A program made the position numbers and the translations under genes. From positions 1-64,000 of the forward strand of contig CAISJD010000198.1 in the NCBI GenBank assembly GCA_903885605.1: a DNA stretch of 64,000 nt, written 5' to 3'. Positions 1-9,420 of the stretch are shown one piece after another (within the stretch, counting starts at the first letter, position 1; each line of letters opens with the position of its first letter). Below the pieces are notes generated by a model, which was given only the letters and a program-made list of their open reading frames with translations, was not told where the DNA came from and did no database searches. Source of the DNA: an uncultured Chthonomonas sp. (GTDB lineage Bacteria > Armatimonadota > Chthonomonadetes > Chthonomonadales > CAJBBX01).

Positions 1-632
<632 letters not shown>

Positions 633-709
633 TCAATGCAGACGAGCCTCCACGGACGAGAATCGTTAGCGGTTTAGCAGTCCGAGCCCGATGAGGGACT
701 GTGACATGG

Positions 710-744
710 AAAAGGCGGGCACCGGCCGATGCCGTGCCCGCCTT
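710..744 (-). terminator. Intrinsic terminator of the tRNA-Glu/tRNA-Leu operon
   Basis: Just downstream of tRNA-Leu on the minus strand, arms 734-744 and 712-722 (AAGGCGGGCAC / GTGCCCGCCTT) form a perfect 11-base stem with an 11-base loop, and the RNA continues into a short U run (TTTT at 713-710). This is a standard factor-independent terminator. Confidence 0.75.
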
Positions 745-750
745 CCGAAT

Positions 751-837
751 TGGTGCCGAGGACGGGACTTGAACCCGTATGCCTGTAAGGGCACACGCCC
801 CTCAAACGTGCGCGTCTGCCAATTCCGCCACCTCGGC
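751..837 (-). tRNA. tRNA-Leu (anticodon GAG)
   Basis: The 87-base gene folds as a class II tRNA. The acceptor stem is GCCGAGG/CCTCGGC, the anticodon loop TTGAGGG gives GAG (Leu, CUC/CUU codons), there is a long variable arm (TGCC...GGCA) and the T arm contains GGTTCAAGTCC. The terminal CCA is encoded (751-753). It lies three bases downstream of tRNA-Glu, so both are surely cut from one transcript. Confidence 0.96.
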
Positions 838-840
838 ATA

Positions 841-912
841 TAGCGCCACGGAGAATCGAACTCCGGTCTACGGGCTGAAAACCCGCCGTCCTGACCTCTG
901 GACGATGGCGCC
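841..912 (-). tRNA. tRNA-Glu (anticodon TTC)
   Basis: The 72-base gene has acceptor stem GGCGCCA/TGGCGCT, anticodon loop TTTTCAG (anticodon TTC, Glu) and T loop GTTCGATTC. CCA is not encoded, unlike the adjacent tRNA-Leu, so the end must be added by nucleotidyltransferase. It is the first gene of a two-tRNA operon with a strong promoter just upstream. Confidence 0.96.
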
Positions 913-923
913 AAGCGTCGGAG

Positions 924-953
924 AGTATAACCCCTCCCGGCCACGCAAGTCAA
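924..953 (-). promoter_or_regulatory. Sigma-70-type promoter of the tRNA-Glu/tRNA-Leu operon
   Basis: On the minus strand a -35 box TTGACT (953-948) and a -10 box TATACT (929-924) are separated by 18 bases. The -10 box ends 11 bases before the first base of tRNA-Glu, which is ideal spacing for a stable-RNA promoter. The same two hexamers and spacer length recur upstream of the NlpC/P60 gene. Confidence 0.8.
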
Positions 954-978
954 CGGCAAGAGCCGTCTGTCCGAACCC

Positions 979-1959
979 TTAGCGGGCGATTCTGCGGGCG
1001 CCCTTGAAGTTCGACTTGTAGTACGACGAGTTCAGGCTATCCACCCGCACGCCCTTGCCGGGCCGCGCCGCGTGAACAAACCGGTCCCCGCCCATGTAGA
1101 TCCCCACATGGTTGATGCCGCGGCCGCCGCGGCCGAAGAAGACCAGGTCGCCGGGCTTCAGACTACCCTTGGTGACGCGCCGGCCCTTGGAAAACTGCGC
1201 CGAAGAGGAGTGCGGAAGCGCTACTCCCTTGCCCGCATACACATGGCTGGTGAACCCGGAGCAGTCGAAGCCCCGCCGCCCGGCGCCGCCGTAGCGGTAG
1301 GGCGCGCCGCGGTAGGCCAGCGCTGTCCGAACGACGTCGCGAGTGCGGCGCACTGCCGGGGTCCTGGCGGAAACGGCGTAGCTTCGGGCGCGTGCCGTGG
1401 CAACGTGGGTTCGGCTTAATGGGCGCTTTGTGCGCGACGGCGAGGCCGACGCCACGCGTCGTGTCTCACCGGACTTGCCCGCGGCCCTGGCGCGGGCGGC
1501 GGCCAGCTGCGAGCCGGTCGGAGACGAGAGCAGGTCCCCGCGTATCCAGCCCTTGATCTCGGGACCTGCCGAAACCTGGCACCACGCGCCCTGCTTGGCG
1601 GTCACGCGGACGACGGAGCCGCTGTCCAGCAACGTGGTACGGCGGTACTGCGAACCGGGTCCCAACCGAACCATGATGCGGTCGCTGTTAACAACTGACA
1701 GCCGGTCCAGCGTCGGGCGGACCCGCACCGCTACCGGGGGATCGGGGATCGTCAGGCGTACGCCATCCTTGATGTTGGAGCCGGCGGGGAGGTTGTTCGC
1801 CTTGGCGATATCAATGGGCCATACGCCGTATTTTCTGGCGAGGCCGTGGAGCGTATCGCCCCTCTTGGTTGTAATCGTCTTGGAGGCCATGGCGGGCATG
1901 GCCGCTCCGTAAGTAGCCGCGACGCACAGGAGCGCCCAGCGAAGTTTGGATGAAACCAT
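979..1959 (-). CDS. Secreted LysM-SH3-NlpC/P60 peptidoglycan endopeptidase
   Basis: This is a cell-wall hydrolase that likely cuts peptide stems of peptidoglycan. Residues 1-25 form a signal peptide ending AMA. A LysM domain follows (about 27-72), then a bacterial SH3 domain (about 85-148), a basic low-complexity linker (150-205) and a C-terminal NlpC/P60 domain (208-326). The catalytic set is visible as Cys233 in FDCSG, His284 in NHVGIYMG and His296 in FVHAA. The LysM and SH3 parts should anchor it to the wall. It has its own promoter (2054-2083) and stands alone between the tRNA operon and the divergent folC. The fold and class are secure; exact bond specificity is not known. Confidence 0.93.
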   Translation of the reverse strand: MVSSKLRWALLCVAATYGAAMPAMASKTITTKRGDTLHGLARKYGVWPIDIAKANNLPAGSNIKDGVRLTIPDPPVAVRVRPTLDRLSVVNSDRIMVRLGPGSQYRRTTLLDSGSVVRVTAKQGAWCQVSAGPEIKGWIRGDLLSSPTGSQLAAARARAAGKSGETRRVASASPSRTKRPLSRTHVATARARSYAVSARTPAVRRTRDVVRTALAYRGAPYRYGGAGRRGFDCSGFTSHVYAGKGVALPHSSSAQFSKGRRVTKGSLKPGDLVFFGRGGRGINHVGIYMGGDRFVHAARPGKGVRVDSLNSSYYKSNFKGARRIAR

Positions 1960-2053
1960 CTACCCTACCTTCAGTGGCGTTGTGTCGGCACACTCGCGAA
2001 AGATCGTACCGTAGTCAGGCAGATGCGAACGTCGGCCCCTGCCTTGTCGGCGC

Positions 2054-2083
2054 AGTATAGCGCCTGCCGGACACCGGAGTCAA
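2054..2083 (-). promoter_or_regulatory. Promoter of the NlpC/P60 endopeptidase gene
   Basis: On the minus strand TTGACT (2083-2078) and TATACT (2059-2054) are separated by 18 bases. The -10 box ends 94 bases before the start codon at 1959. Both hexamers and the spacer length are identical to those of the tRNA-Glu/Leu promoter. Confidence 0.7.
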
Positions 2084-2122
2084 CTGAGCGCCAGGCGATG
2101 CGCCAGGCGGCATCCGCTGCTG

Positions 2123-2128
2123 TACAAT
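2123..2128 (+). promoter_or_regulatory. Possible -10 box for folC
   Basis: TACAAT lies 45 bases upstream of the folC start in the divergent spacer. No convincing -35 hexamer was found at 16-18 bases upstream, so this is a weak call. Confidence 0.3.
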
Positions 2129-2173
2129 GGACGCAGCGCGGGTAGCCGCGGCAACACATGGGGCGGGGCTTGC

Positions 2174-3487
2174 ATGGATTTCGACCAGGCGGTGGCGTAC
2201 CTGAACAACCTCCAGCCGCTGGGCATTCGCCTGGGGCTGGACCGCTTCCGCGCATTGCTTGGCGCCCTGGACCACCCGGAGCGCTGCTGCCCAGCCGCCC
2301 ATGTGGCGGGGACCAAGGGCAAAGGGTCGGTGACGGCCATGATGGCCTCGATCCTGAAGCAGCATGGCATCAGCGCCGGGGCGTACCTCTCGCCCTATGT
2401 GTATGACATCTGTGAAAGGGTCCTGATCGACGGTGAACCGGCGTCGAAGCCGCTTTTCGCGGAGTGCCTCGACCGCGTGGCCGCCGCCGCCGAAGGGCTG
2501 GCCGATGGGCCGGACGGCCCCTGCACGGAGTTCGAGGTGAAGACCGCGCTGGCGTTCGAGGCCTTCCGCCGATCGGAGGTCGAGGCCTCGGTGGTGGAAG
2601 TCGGCCTGGGCGGTCGACTGGACGCCACCAACGTGATTGAGCCGCGCGTCTGCGTCATCACGACGATCGACTACGATCACTGCGACGTGCTGGGCGACAC
2701 CATCGCTGCCATCGCGGGCGAGAAGGCAGGCATCATCAAGCCGGGCACTCCCGTGGTGACCTCGCCGGGACGCCCCACCGCACTCGGCGTCATCCGCCGG
2801 CGCGCCCGGGAGATGGCCGCGCCCGTGATCGCCGTGGCGCCGGGCACCGGAGGCGAGGCGTCCTCGACGGCGCGGGCGTGGTTCGGCGGAGCGTCGCCGC
2901 GGGTCTGGATCACCACGCCGCAACGACGCTACACGGACCTGGAGATCGGCCTGCTGGGCGAACACCAGGCGCGCAACGCGGCCTGCGCGGCGGCCGCCTC
3001 GGAGATCCTGCTTGAGAGCTTCGGGCGCGATGTTGATCCGGACGCCCTGTCGGAGGGACTGAGGACCACGCGCCTACCGGGCCGCATGGAGATCCACGGC
3101 TCCGACCCGATGCTGGTGCTCGATGGCGCGCACAATCGCGTCTCCGCACTGGCGCTGGCACAGTCAGTCAGCGCCCTGGCCTTCAAGCGCCTTGTGCTGG
3201 TAGTGGGCATGTCGGCTGGGCACGAGCCGGCCGCCTTCCTGGCGCCGCTGGCGGGCATGGCGTCGCGGGTCATCGCCACGCAGGCCGGATGGCGCCGCGC
3301 CTTGCCGGCCGAACCGGTGGCGGCGGCGGCCCGACGCTACTGTGCCGATGTGCAGACGGTGACGCCGGTAGAGGAGGCCGTGCGCCGGGCGCTGGGAGAC
3401 GCGGGAGCCGGCGACCTGGTGCTGGTCACCGGCTCATTCTACGTAGTCGGCGAGGCCGACCCGAGGAAGCTGGGCTACTCCGACTGA
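2174..3487 (+). CDS. folC: Bifunctional folylpolyglutamate/dihydrofolate synthase
   Basis: FolC ligates glutamate to dihydropteroate and to folates with ATP, in the cytosol. The 437-residue length is usual. It begins with the family's tyrosine/leucine-rich N-terminus and has the P-loop GTKGKGS at 46-52. Next come LSPYVYDICERVLIDG (the LxSP substrate motif), the GLGGRLDATNV stretch, TTIDYDHCDVLG, and LDGAHN in the Mur-ligase C-terminal domain. The start ATG follows a GGGGCGGGG stretch rather than a good Shine-Dalgarno. Its 3' end overlaps the convergent DnaA-like gene by 13 bases. Whether it has both activities or only one cannot be decided by eye. Confidence 0.95.
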   Translation: MDFDQAVAYLNNLQPLGIRLGLDRFRALLGALDHPERCCPAAHVAGTKGKGSVTAMMASILKQHGISAGAYLSPYVYDICERVLIDGEPASKPLFAECLDRVAAAAEGLADGPDGPCTEFEVKTALAFEAFRRSEVEASVVEVGLGGRLDATNVIEPRVCVITTIDYDHCDVLGDTIAAIAGEKAGIIKPGTPVVTSPGRPTALGVIRRRAREMAAPVIAVAPGTGGEASSTARAWFGGASPRVWITTPQRRYTDLEIGLLGEHQARNAACAAAASEILLESFGRDVDPDALSEGLRTTRLPGRMEIHGSDPMLVLDGAHNRVSALALAQSVSALAFKRLVLVVGMSAGHEPAAFLAPLAGMASRVIATQAGWRRALPAEPVAAAARRYCADVQTVTPVEEAVRRALGDAGAGDLVLVTGSFYVVGEADPRKLGYSD

Positions 3488-4134
3488 GCGCCGGCCTGCG
3501 GGGTGGAGGCGCGCCACGCCCGCAGGCGCTCCACCTCCAGCGCCACCAGCGTCGCCGGGACCTCGGAGTTCGTGGCGATGCGATCAATGACGCGGGCGAT
3601 GTGGCGCTCCGTGGCCTCGTCCGACGCCTCGGGCGAGTACTGGTCGATGGCGTCGATGAGCACATAGAGCATATCGCTGAGGTAGCGCGCCTTGGTCTGC
3701 GGCAGCGCCCTGAGCGTGGCGGCGGACCAGGCGCGGGCCACCTGTTCGTAGATGCCGTCCCAACCCTGGGCATCGGCGGCGGCCTGGTCCTTGCGGCTAT
3801 AGGTGGCGGCCCGCATGGCGGCGACGCGCGCATCGCGGTCCTGCGTCATCACCCAGTCGGCCTCTGTGTCGCCCTCGATGAGCCTGAAGCCCAGCTGCCT
3901 GCCGTTCACCTCCGACAGCGCCCGCAAGATGGCGGTCTTGTGGAGCGACGTGTTGATCGCGCCGGCCTCATTGGCGTATCTTGCATTGAGGCCCACGATC
4001 AGGGTGTCGTCAAGCACCGCCAACGCCACGGTCTTCTCCAGCGCTTGCCAGAACGAGCGGCTGGTGGTCTTGTCCTTGACGAGGTTGACGGCCCGCGGCC
4101 AGAGCGCGACGGGATCAGACGGTGTGGTTGCCAT
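3475..4134 (-). CDS. DnaA domain I-like protein of unknown function
   Basis: This 219-residue protein has no recognisable enzyme motif. Residues about 8-95 (starting LWPRAVNLVKD, with TLIVGLNARYANEA in the middle) resemble the N-terminal domain of DnaA: an opening helix with LW, a beta hairpin, then a helix with a REAL-like pattern. The rest is mainly helical, with no AAA+ or DNA-binding domain IV. It could bind partners that DnaA domain I binds, such as DnaB or regulators, but that is inference. A GGAGGGG stands eight bases before the ATG. It converges on folC with a 13-base overlap and is divergent from the secreted-protein gene. Confidence 0.75.
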   Translation of the reverse strand: MATTPSDPVALWPRAVNLVKDKTTSRSFWQALEKTVALAVLDDTLIVGLNARYANEAGAINTSLHKTAILRALSEVNGRQLGFRLIEGDTEADWVMTQDRDARVAAMRAATYSRKDQAAADAQGWDGIYEQVARAWSAATLRALPQTKARYLSDMLYVLIDAIDQYSPEASDEATERHIARVIDRIATNSEVPATLVALEVERLRAWRASTPQAGAQSE

Positions 4135-4160
4135 TCTCAGGGCCCCTCCGGGAGGTGACA

Positions 4161-5633
4161 GTGTTCGGGGAGCATTCTACCTTGGGTCTACGAGGCGGTC
4201 AAAGTCACCTGCGGTGGGTGGCGGCGCTGCCGGCGCTACTGGCGGCGAGTGTGAGCGGCGCGGACATCCGAATCGAGGGAGAGCGCCTGCACGTAACCAC
4301 CAACCGAATGGAGGCCACCTTCTTCGGGCCCGAGCTGGCAGAAGTGCGCAACATCGCGTCAGACGAGCGGCCCATGTACGGGACGCGGCCCCGAACACCC
4401 TTGACGCGGGTGCAGGCCGGCGACGGTTCGTGGCCTGCGCTGCGCGTCACCGAGTGGCGCACGGGGAAGAACCCGAACGCGGCCATGCTCACGCTCAAAG
4501 ACCTCGCGCGGACGGCCGTCCTCAGCGTCTCAGTGGACAGCGACACGGACGAGATCGTGGTTGAGATGTGGGCTGACGCCCGGGAGGAGGGCTTGCGATC
4601 CCTGCAGTTCGGCATCCGCAACCTGGACGCCACGGTGGGTCGCCTCCTGCTGCCGACCTCCGGGGACCAGGAGATCAAGCCAGCGACGCTTCGGCAGACC
4701 CGCACGCTCGCCTACCCCGCCGCGTGGCAGGCGCCCTTCTTCGTCTGGCAGGGCGCACAAGGGGGCATCGTCGCCTACTCGCCGGACGGCGGCGAGCGGC
4801 GAACGCTCACCGTGACGCCGCAGGGCTCCAAGGCCGACCTGCAGCTCACGACCGAGGCTCCGGCGCCGTGGGCCGCGTGCGGCCACATGCCCGCGGCCAC
4901 GTGGCGCATCGACTGCTACAAGGGGGACTGGCGCGCCCCGGCCCAGCGGTACCGGGACCTGATGTACGATCGGCACCCGCCGGTACCCACGCGAGGCGGC
5001 CGGGGCTGGGTGACGCAGATCGACCGTGTCGTGGAGGTCACACGTCAGGAGGCCGCCACCTGGCAACCGCCGGCTGACGCCGACACGGCATCGGCCACGC
5101 TGGTGCGGTTCGTGGGCGCCCTGCCCCACTCCGGCTCACTGGACGCAGCCATGGCGGCCGCCACCCGCCGAGCCAAGCAGGCGGGATGCCGCGTGATGCT
5201 CGACCTCGATGTAACCACCCCCGGCGACGCCGAGAAGTGGCGCCGGCAGCTGGTGCTGAGGCCTGACGCAGCTACGGCGCTGGAGCCGCCTGCCGTAAGC
5301 CTCGCGTCGCCCGAGTGGAGGGCGCACCTGGGCGCGGTGGCAGAAGGAGCCATGGCAGAGGCGCCGACCGACGCCCTGATGCTGGTCGGCCTGGACGCCA
5401 TGCCCAACGACGGCAGGCCCGAGCGCGGCGGCAATCAGGCCTTCCGGGCGGCGGGGGCCCTTTGCAGGGCCCTCCTCACGCGCTTTCCCAACCTCATCCT
5501 GGCGTCCGGCGCCGTCTGTGACGCGCTATCGCCCTTCGTCTGGTGGGCACGCGACTTCCCGAAGCCGTCGGTCGAGCCCGGCGTCTCCCGGTTCCTGTTC
5601 GGGGCGCACCTGATCGAGCCGGCAACTCCCTAA
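4161..5633 (+). CDS. Secreted protein of unknown function
   Basis: I choose GTG 4161 over the upstream ATG 4122. It has GGAGG five bases before it, avoids overlap with the divergent gene, and gives a normal signal peptide with a basic n-region, WVAALPALLAASVSG and cleavage near residue 34. The mature part (about 455 residues) is soluble. It opens with a beta-sandwich-like stretch, and a CYKGDWRAPAQRYRDLMYDRH segment resembles the linker before the catalytic barrel of some uncharacterised carbohydrate-active families (DUF6259-like). I could not identify catalytic residues with confidence, so a glycan role is a guess. It ends in a four-base overlap with the convergent UPF0182 gene. Confidence 0.75.
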   Translation: MFGEHSTLGLRGGQSHLRWVAALPALLAASVSGADIRIEGERLHVTTNRMEATFFGPELAEVRNIASDERPMYGTRPRTPLTRVQAGDGSWPALRVTEWRTGKNPNAAMLTLKDLARTAVLSVSVDSDTDEIVVEMWADAREEGLRSLQFGIRNLDATVGRLLLPTSGDQEIKPATLRQTRTLAYPAAWQAPFFVWQGAQGGIVAYSPDGGERRTLTVTPQGSKADLQLTTEAPAPWAACGHMPAATWRIDCYKGDWRAPAQRYRDLMYDRHPPVPTRGGRGWVTQIDRVVEVTRQEAATWQPPADADTASATLVRFVGALPHSGSLDAAMAAATRRAKQAGCRVMLDLDVTTPGDAEKWRRQLVLRPDAATALEPPAVSLASPEWRAHLGAVAEGAMAEAPTDALMLVGLDAMPNDGRPERGGNQAFRAAGALCRALLTRFPNLILASGAVCDALSPFVWWARDFPKPSVEPGVSRFLFGAHLIEPATP

Positions 5634-8479
5634 GGCGGAGCCGACTGCGACCCCTGTAGCTCATTCAGGGCTCGCGACAGCTCCTCAAGGGCGGCGTCGT
5701 AGCCCTTCTTGCTCTCCTGTGCCCGGCGCAACGCCGCCTGGGCACGGCTCAGGGCATCGGTCACAGGCGTCGGCAGTTGCGACGTCACCGGCTTGGCGCC
5801 TGCGCCGGACCCACTGCCGACCTCGGCCGCCGCCTCGGTGCGGCCTTCGACGAGCGCCTGGAGGGCCTGGTCCAGCGTCGGCCGCATGACGACTCGGTCG
5901 CCGCAGGCCAGGATCACCTGACTGATCTCTGGGATCTGCGCCGAGGTCTTGGCGCTGGCCTGGACGTAGAGCGGCATGGCGTAGACCAGCGCCTTGCCCA
6001 GGGGGATCACCAGCAGGTTGCCCCAGATGACCCGCGAGCCGCGCTGGTCGAGGAGCGAGACGGTGCGGCTGATCTCGGGCTGCGAGTTGACCTGCGCCAT
6101 GATCTGCTGCGGCCCGTTCACGTTGCTGCCCTTGGGGAACCGGTAGCAGACCAGCTCGCCGTAGTGCTCGGGGTCGCACCGGGCGCACATCCAGGCGGCC
6201 AGGTTCTGCACCGCCTTTGGAGTGAATGGGGTCATCAGCAGGAACTCGGCGCCCTTCTCCCCTGCCTGCCGCATGTTGACGTAGTAGGGCGCCATGCGTC
6301 CTCCGGCGGAGCTGCCCTCTTCACCGGCATCCGTGGGATCGGACGGCACGTCCCACTGGTCCTCTTTGCCGTAGTAAATCTTTGGGCTAGTGATATGGTA
6401 AATCGTGTAGATATCACGCTGGACCCGGAACAGGTCCTCCGGGTAGCGGATATGTGAGCGCAATGACTGGGGCATCTGGTCCAGCGGCCTCATGAGGCCC
6501 GGGAAGATGCGCGACCAGGCGCGCAAGACCGGGTCCTTTGTGTCGGCAACGTAGAACCGAAGCGTGCCGTCGTACGCGTCGATGGTGGCCTTCACCGAGT
6601 TGCGGATGTAGTTGAACTCCTGGCTCACGCCGTCGTACCCGGTGCCGACAGCGTAGGGACGCGCGTAGGGGTACCGATCAGAGACCGTGTAGGCGTCCAT
6701 GATCCAGGTGAGCCGGCCGTCGGCCACCACGAGGTAGGGATCGTTGTCCCAGTTCAGGAACGGGGCGACCGTCTGGGCCCGTTCACGTATGTTGCGGCGG
6801 ATGAGCACGCGGCTCTCCGACGTGAGGTCCGGGGCAAGCATCAGGTTGAAGTCGCCCAGGCGCATGGACCAGGCCGTTCGTCCCATGAAGCCACCCACCT
6901 TCACGCCGCCCTTGCCGGAGTAGCGCGTCTCCTCGTTGCGCTCGGGACCGGGGTAGTGGAGCTCGTTCTGCTTGGTTCCGACGAAGACGTACTCGTCCTG
7001 CAACTCACCGTAGTAGATGCCGGGCTGGTCCAGCTTCAGTTCCGGCCGCGTCGAGCGAACCGGAATCCGTTCCATGAAGTACTCGGGCAGGCCGTCGGCG
7101 TCCACACGGTTCACTGGGCTCATGACGACGCCGTACCCGTGGGTGTACTGGAGCCGCTGGTTCACCCAGGTCTGCGCCTGCTGCGGCAGGCCGGGCACGA
7201 ACATCTCGCGTGGGGCGAGCATCACCTGCCGCTCCTCGCCATTGATCAGGTAGCGGTCCACGTCGATGTTGTACGGCCCCGTGCTGGAGGGCACGCCGGG
7301 CGGGAGCCCGAAGCGGTAGTAGGTCTTCAGCGCCTGCTTGGCCTGGTAGACCCGGCCGAGCTGCGGCCAGTCCCAGAGGCGAATGTTAGAGGTCGTAAGA
7401 TGCTCCACGGCCAGGTCGCGCGACAGGAGGGGAGCAGGCGTATCGAGCGCAACCGTGCGCACGGCAGTCAGCCCATAGGCCTGGCGCGTGGCCTCGATGT
7501 CGCGCTTGATGTAGGGCTCCTCGGCGTTGTACTGGTTCGGAACCACACGGAAGCGCTGCACGAAACCGGGGTAGACACCCAGCGCCAGGGCCGAGCCGAC
7601 GCCCCAGAGGACCAGTCCCGCGATGGGCGGCAGGAAGGGTCGCCAGAGCCGCGTGTTGAGCCAGCAGAGCGCGGCCACCGTAAGCATGAGGCAGGCCTGG
7701 ATGACCATGCCGGGCATCCGCGCGTGGATGTCCGTGTAGCCGGCGCCGACGAACTGCCCATTGTCGCTGAGCAGCAGGTCGTACCGCCCCAGCAGGTGCC
7801 CCCACGCGGCCACCGCGGCCACGACCCCTAGAAGGCCCAGCACGTGGGTCCGCACGTGGGGTGCGACCGTGGGCGTGGCTCCCGCGGCGAAGTCCACAGC
7901 GCGCTCGCCGTAGTGGATCGCCGCAGCGCCGATGGCGGCGGCCGCCAGCGTGAAGAGCAGCGTCCCCTGCAAGTAGTTCAGGAACGGGAGGCGGAAGACG
8001 TAGAAGCCGATGTCATTGCCCAACTGCGGGTCCACCTGACCGAACGCGACGGGGTGGGTGAAGAGCATATACTCAGACCAGTGCGTGGAGGCGTTGCCGC
8101 CGACCATGAGCGAGAGGAGCAGGACGATGCCCAGGCTGCCCCACCTGCCCACCGAGCGCACCATATGGGCGAAACGCTCACGTTCCTCGTCATACAGGCG
8201 CGGCTTGGCGACGGAAGCGTTCAGAGCGAAAGCAGCCCAGACGTTGGTGTAGACCAGCAAGAAGAAGAGAGTGCTCACGCCGAAGAAGAGCGTCAGCTTG
8301 GCGCCCAGGATCCCGCCGAAGACGCTCTGGTAGCCGACCTCGCCGAACCACTGGAAGTCCGTGATGATACGAACGACCTGGTAGCCGAACAGCAGGCCAA
8401 AGGCGACAAGCGCCAGGAACCCGAGGCGCAGGGCCCGCAACCACTTCGGCGTGCCCTTCGTACGGACTTCTTCTTGCAT
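5630..8479 (-). CDS. UPF0182 family multi-pass membrane protein
   Basis: The protein matches the widespread but functionally uncharacterised UPF0182 family in length (949 residues) and architecture. Seven or so transmembrane helices fill the first ~320 residues, with the characteristic ITDFQWFGEVGYQSVF stretch after the first helix. A large extracytoplasmic domain follows, with family blocks such as PNQYNAEEPYIKRDI, NIRLWDWPQL and YPEDLFRVQ. The C-terminal ~80 residues are Ala/Gln/Glu-rich and probably coiled coil. A GGGAG six bases before the ATG supports the start. It is monocistronic and preceded by the MEMO-like gene on the same strand. No molecular function is known for the family. Confidence 0.93.
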   Translation of the reverse strand: MQEEVRTKGTPKWLRALRLGFLALVAFGLLFGYQVVRIITDFQWFGEVGYQSVFGGILGAKLTLFFGVSTLFFLLVYTNVWAAFALNASVAKPRLYDEERERFAHMVRSVGRWGSLGIVLLLSLMVGGNASTHWSEYMLFTHPVAFGQVDPQLGNDIGFYVFRLPFLNYLQGTLLFTLAAAAIGAAAIHYGERAVDFAAGATPTVAPHVRTHVLGLLGVVAAVAAWGHLLGRYDLLLSDNGQFVGAGYTDIHARMPGMVIQACLMLTVAALCWLNTRLWRPFLPPIAGLVLWGVGSALALGVYPGFVQRFRVVPNQYNAEEPYIKRDIEATRQAYGLTAVRTVALDTPAPLLSRDLAVEHLTTSNIRLWDWPQLGRVYQAKQALKTYYRFGLPPGVPSSTGPYNIDVDRYLINGEERQVMLAPREMFVPGLPQQAQTWVNQRLQYTHGYGVVMSPVNRVDADGLPEYFMERIPVRSTRPELKLDQPGIYYGELQDEYVFVGTKQNELHYPGPERNEETRYSGKGGVKVGGFMGRTAWSMRLGDFNLMLAPDLTSESRVLIRRNIRERAQTVAPFLNWDNDPYLVVADGRLTWIMDAYTVSDRYPYARPYAVGTGYDGVSQEFNYIRNSVKATIDAYDGTLRFYVADTKDPVLRAWSRIFPGLMRPLDQMPQSLRSHIRYPEDLFRVQRDIYTIYHITSPKIYYGKEDQWDVPSDPTDAGEEGSSAGGRMAPYYVNMRQAGEKGAEFLLMTPFTPKAVQNLAAWMCARCDPEHYGELVCYRFPKGSNVNGPQQIMAQVNSQPEISRTVSLLDQRGSRVIWGNLLVIPLGKALVYAMPLYVQASAKTSAQIPEISQVILACGDRVVMRPTLDQALQALVEGRTEAAAEVGSGSGAGAKPVTSQLPTPVTDALSRAQAALRRAQESKKGYDAALEELSRALNELQGSQSAPP

Positions 8480-8549
8480 GTACCACTCCCTTCAGCCCGC
8501 CACGGGGCCGCACCTTCATAGTACACCCGAGATGTTGCGCGCGATCGAC

Positions 8550-9344
8550 TCAGCCCTCGCTGAACGCGAAGGCGCCGTAGCCCACCACCTCGGACCGGCC
8601 TCCCGCGGTGTCTCCTGAACTGCGCAGGTCCAGCGTCGTGGCTAAACACCCGCGCCGCTTGGCAACCCTGCAGAGCGCCCGGAGCGCCGGGGCCCCGCAG
8701 GCGTTCTCGTCGGCGATGCGCCCGGGCTCCAACTCCAGCACGGCCGCGGCCGTCTGCCCGTCGATCCTCCGCGCCACGGAGTAGGGTTCGTAGTGGCTCA
8801 GGTCCGTGCTGATCACCGGGAGGACGCCGGGCGCATCCCAGACGGCCTCCAGAACGTCCTCGACCACGTCGTCGCTTCCACGCCCGCAGAGGAGCGGCAA
8901 TACGGCGCACCGCGGCAGGGCACGCTGGAGGAACGGCAGCTCGACCTCCAGGCAGTGCTCGCGGCCATGGGCCGCATCGACGACCGCAACGCCGGACACG
9001 GCAGTGCAAACGGACGTGACCTCGGAGTCGGTCGGCACGTCGCCCAGCGGCGTTCGGAAGGCCGATGCCGAGGAGGCCGCCACTCCTGACACCCACACAC
9101 GATGGGCCGGACCGATCAGGACGATGGTACGAAGACGGTCGGCCTGCGCCGCCAGGCAGCGCGCCGCCGAGCCCGCGATCGGCCCCGAATAGGGATAGCC
9201 CGCGTGGGGCATGACGAGGGCTCGCAGGGACGCGCAAGGGCACGGCCGCGCGGCCGCGATGTAGCCGTCGACGGCGCGGGCCAGTGCCGAGGGGCTGTCG
9301 GGATAGAAGCTACCGGCGACTGCAGGTTGACGCACGTGCGACAT
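8550..9344 (-). CDS. amrB: AmmeMemoRadiSam system protein B (MEMO1-like)
   Basis: MEMO-family proteins share the fold of class III extradiol dioxygenases. In bacteria they occur beside a radical SAM enzyme and sometimes an AMMECR1 domain; the reaction is unsolved. Family marks are RQPAVAGSFYP at the N-terminus, VMPHAGYPYSGPIAG (metal-ligand His), IGPAHR, a central H(C)LEVELPFLQ and STDLSHY. The start is the internal ATG at 9344, with GAGGA seven bases upstream, giving 264 residues as usual for the family; an upstream in-frame ATG would add an arginine-rich tail. The radical SAM partner is divergently transcribed 77 bases away. No AMMECR1 gene is in the window. Confidence 0.94.
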   Translation of the reverse strand: MSHVRQPAVAGSFYPDSPSALARAVDGYIAAARPCPCASLRALVMPHAGYPYSGPIAGSAARCLAAQADRLRTIVLIGPAHRVWVSGVAASSASAFRTPLGDVPTDSEVTSVCTAVSGVAVVDAAHGREHCLEVELPFLQRALPRCAVLPLLCGRGSDDVVEDVLEAVWDAPGVLPVISTDLSHYEPYSVARRIDGQTAAAVLELEPGRIADENACGAPALRALCRVAKRRGCLATTLDLRSSGDTAGGRSEVVGYGAFAFSEG

Positions 9345-9420
9345 AGGTGTATCCTCGCTACGGTCGCGCGATGGGCGCCGTGGAGGCGGCCGCACCGCGC
9401 GAGCCGCCGGAGAACCCGAT

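Noticed and set aside
666-959. A 97-residue minus-strand reading frame across the tRNA genes
   Set aside because: It lies on the tRNA-Glu and tRNA-Leu genes, their promoter and part of the terminator, and has no ribosome site.
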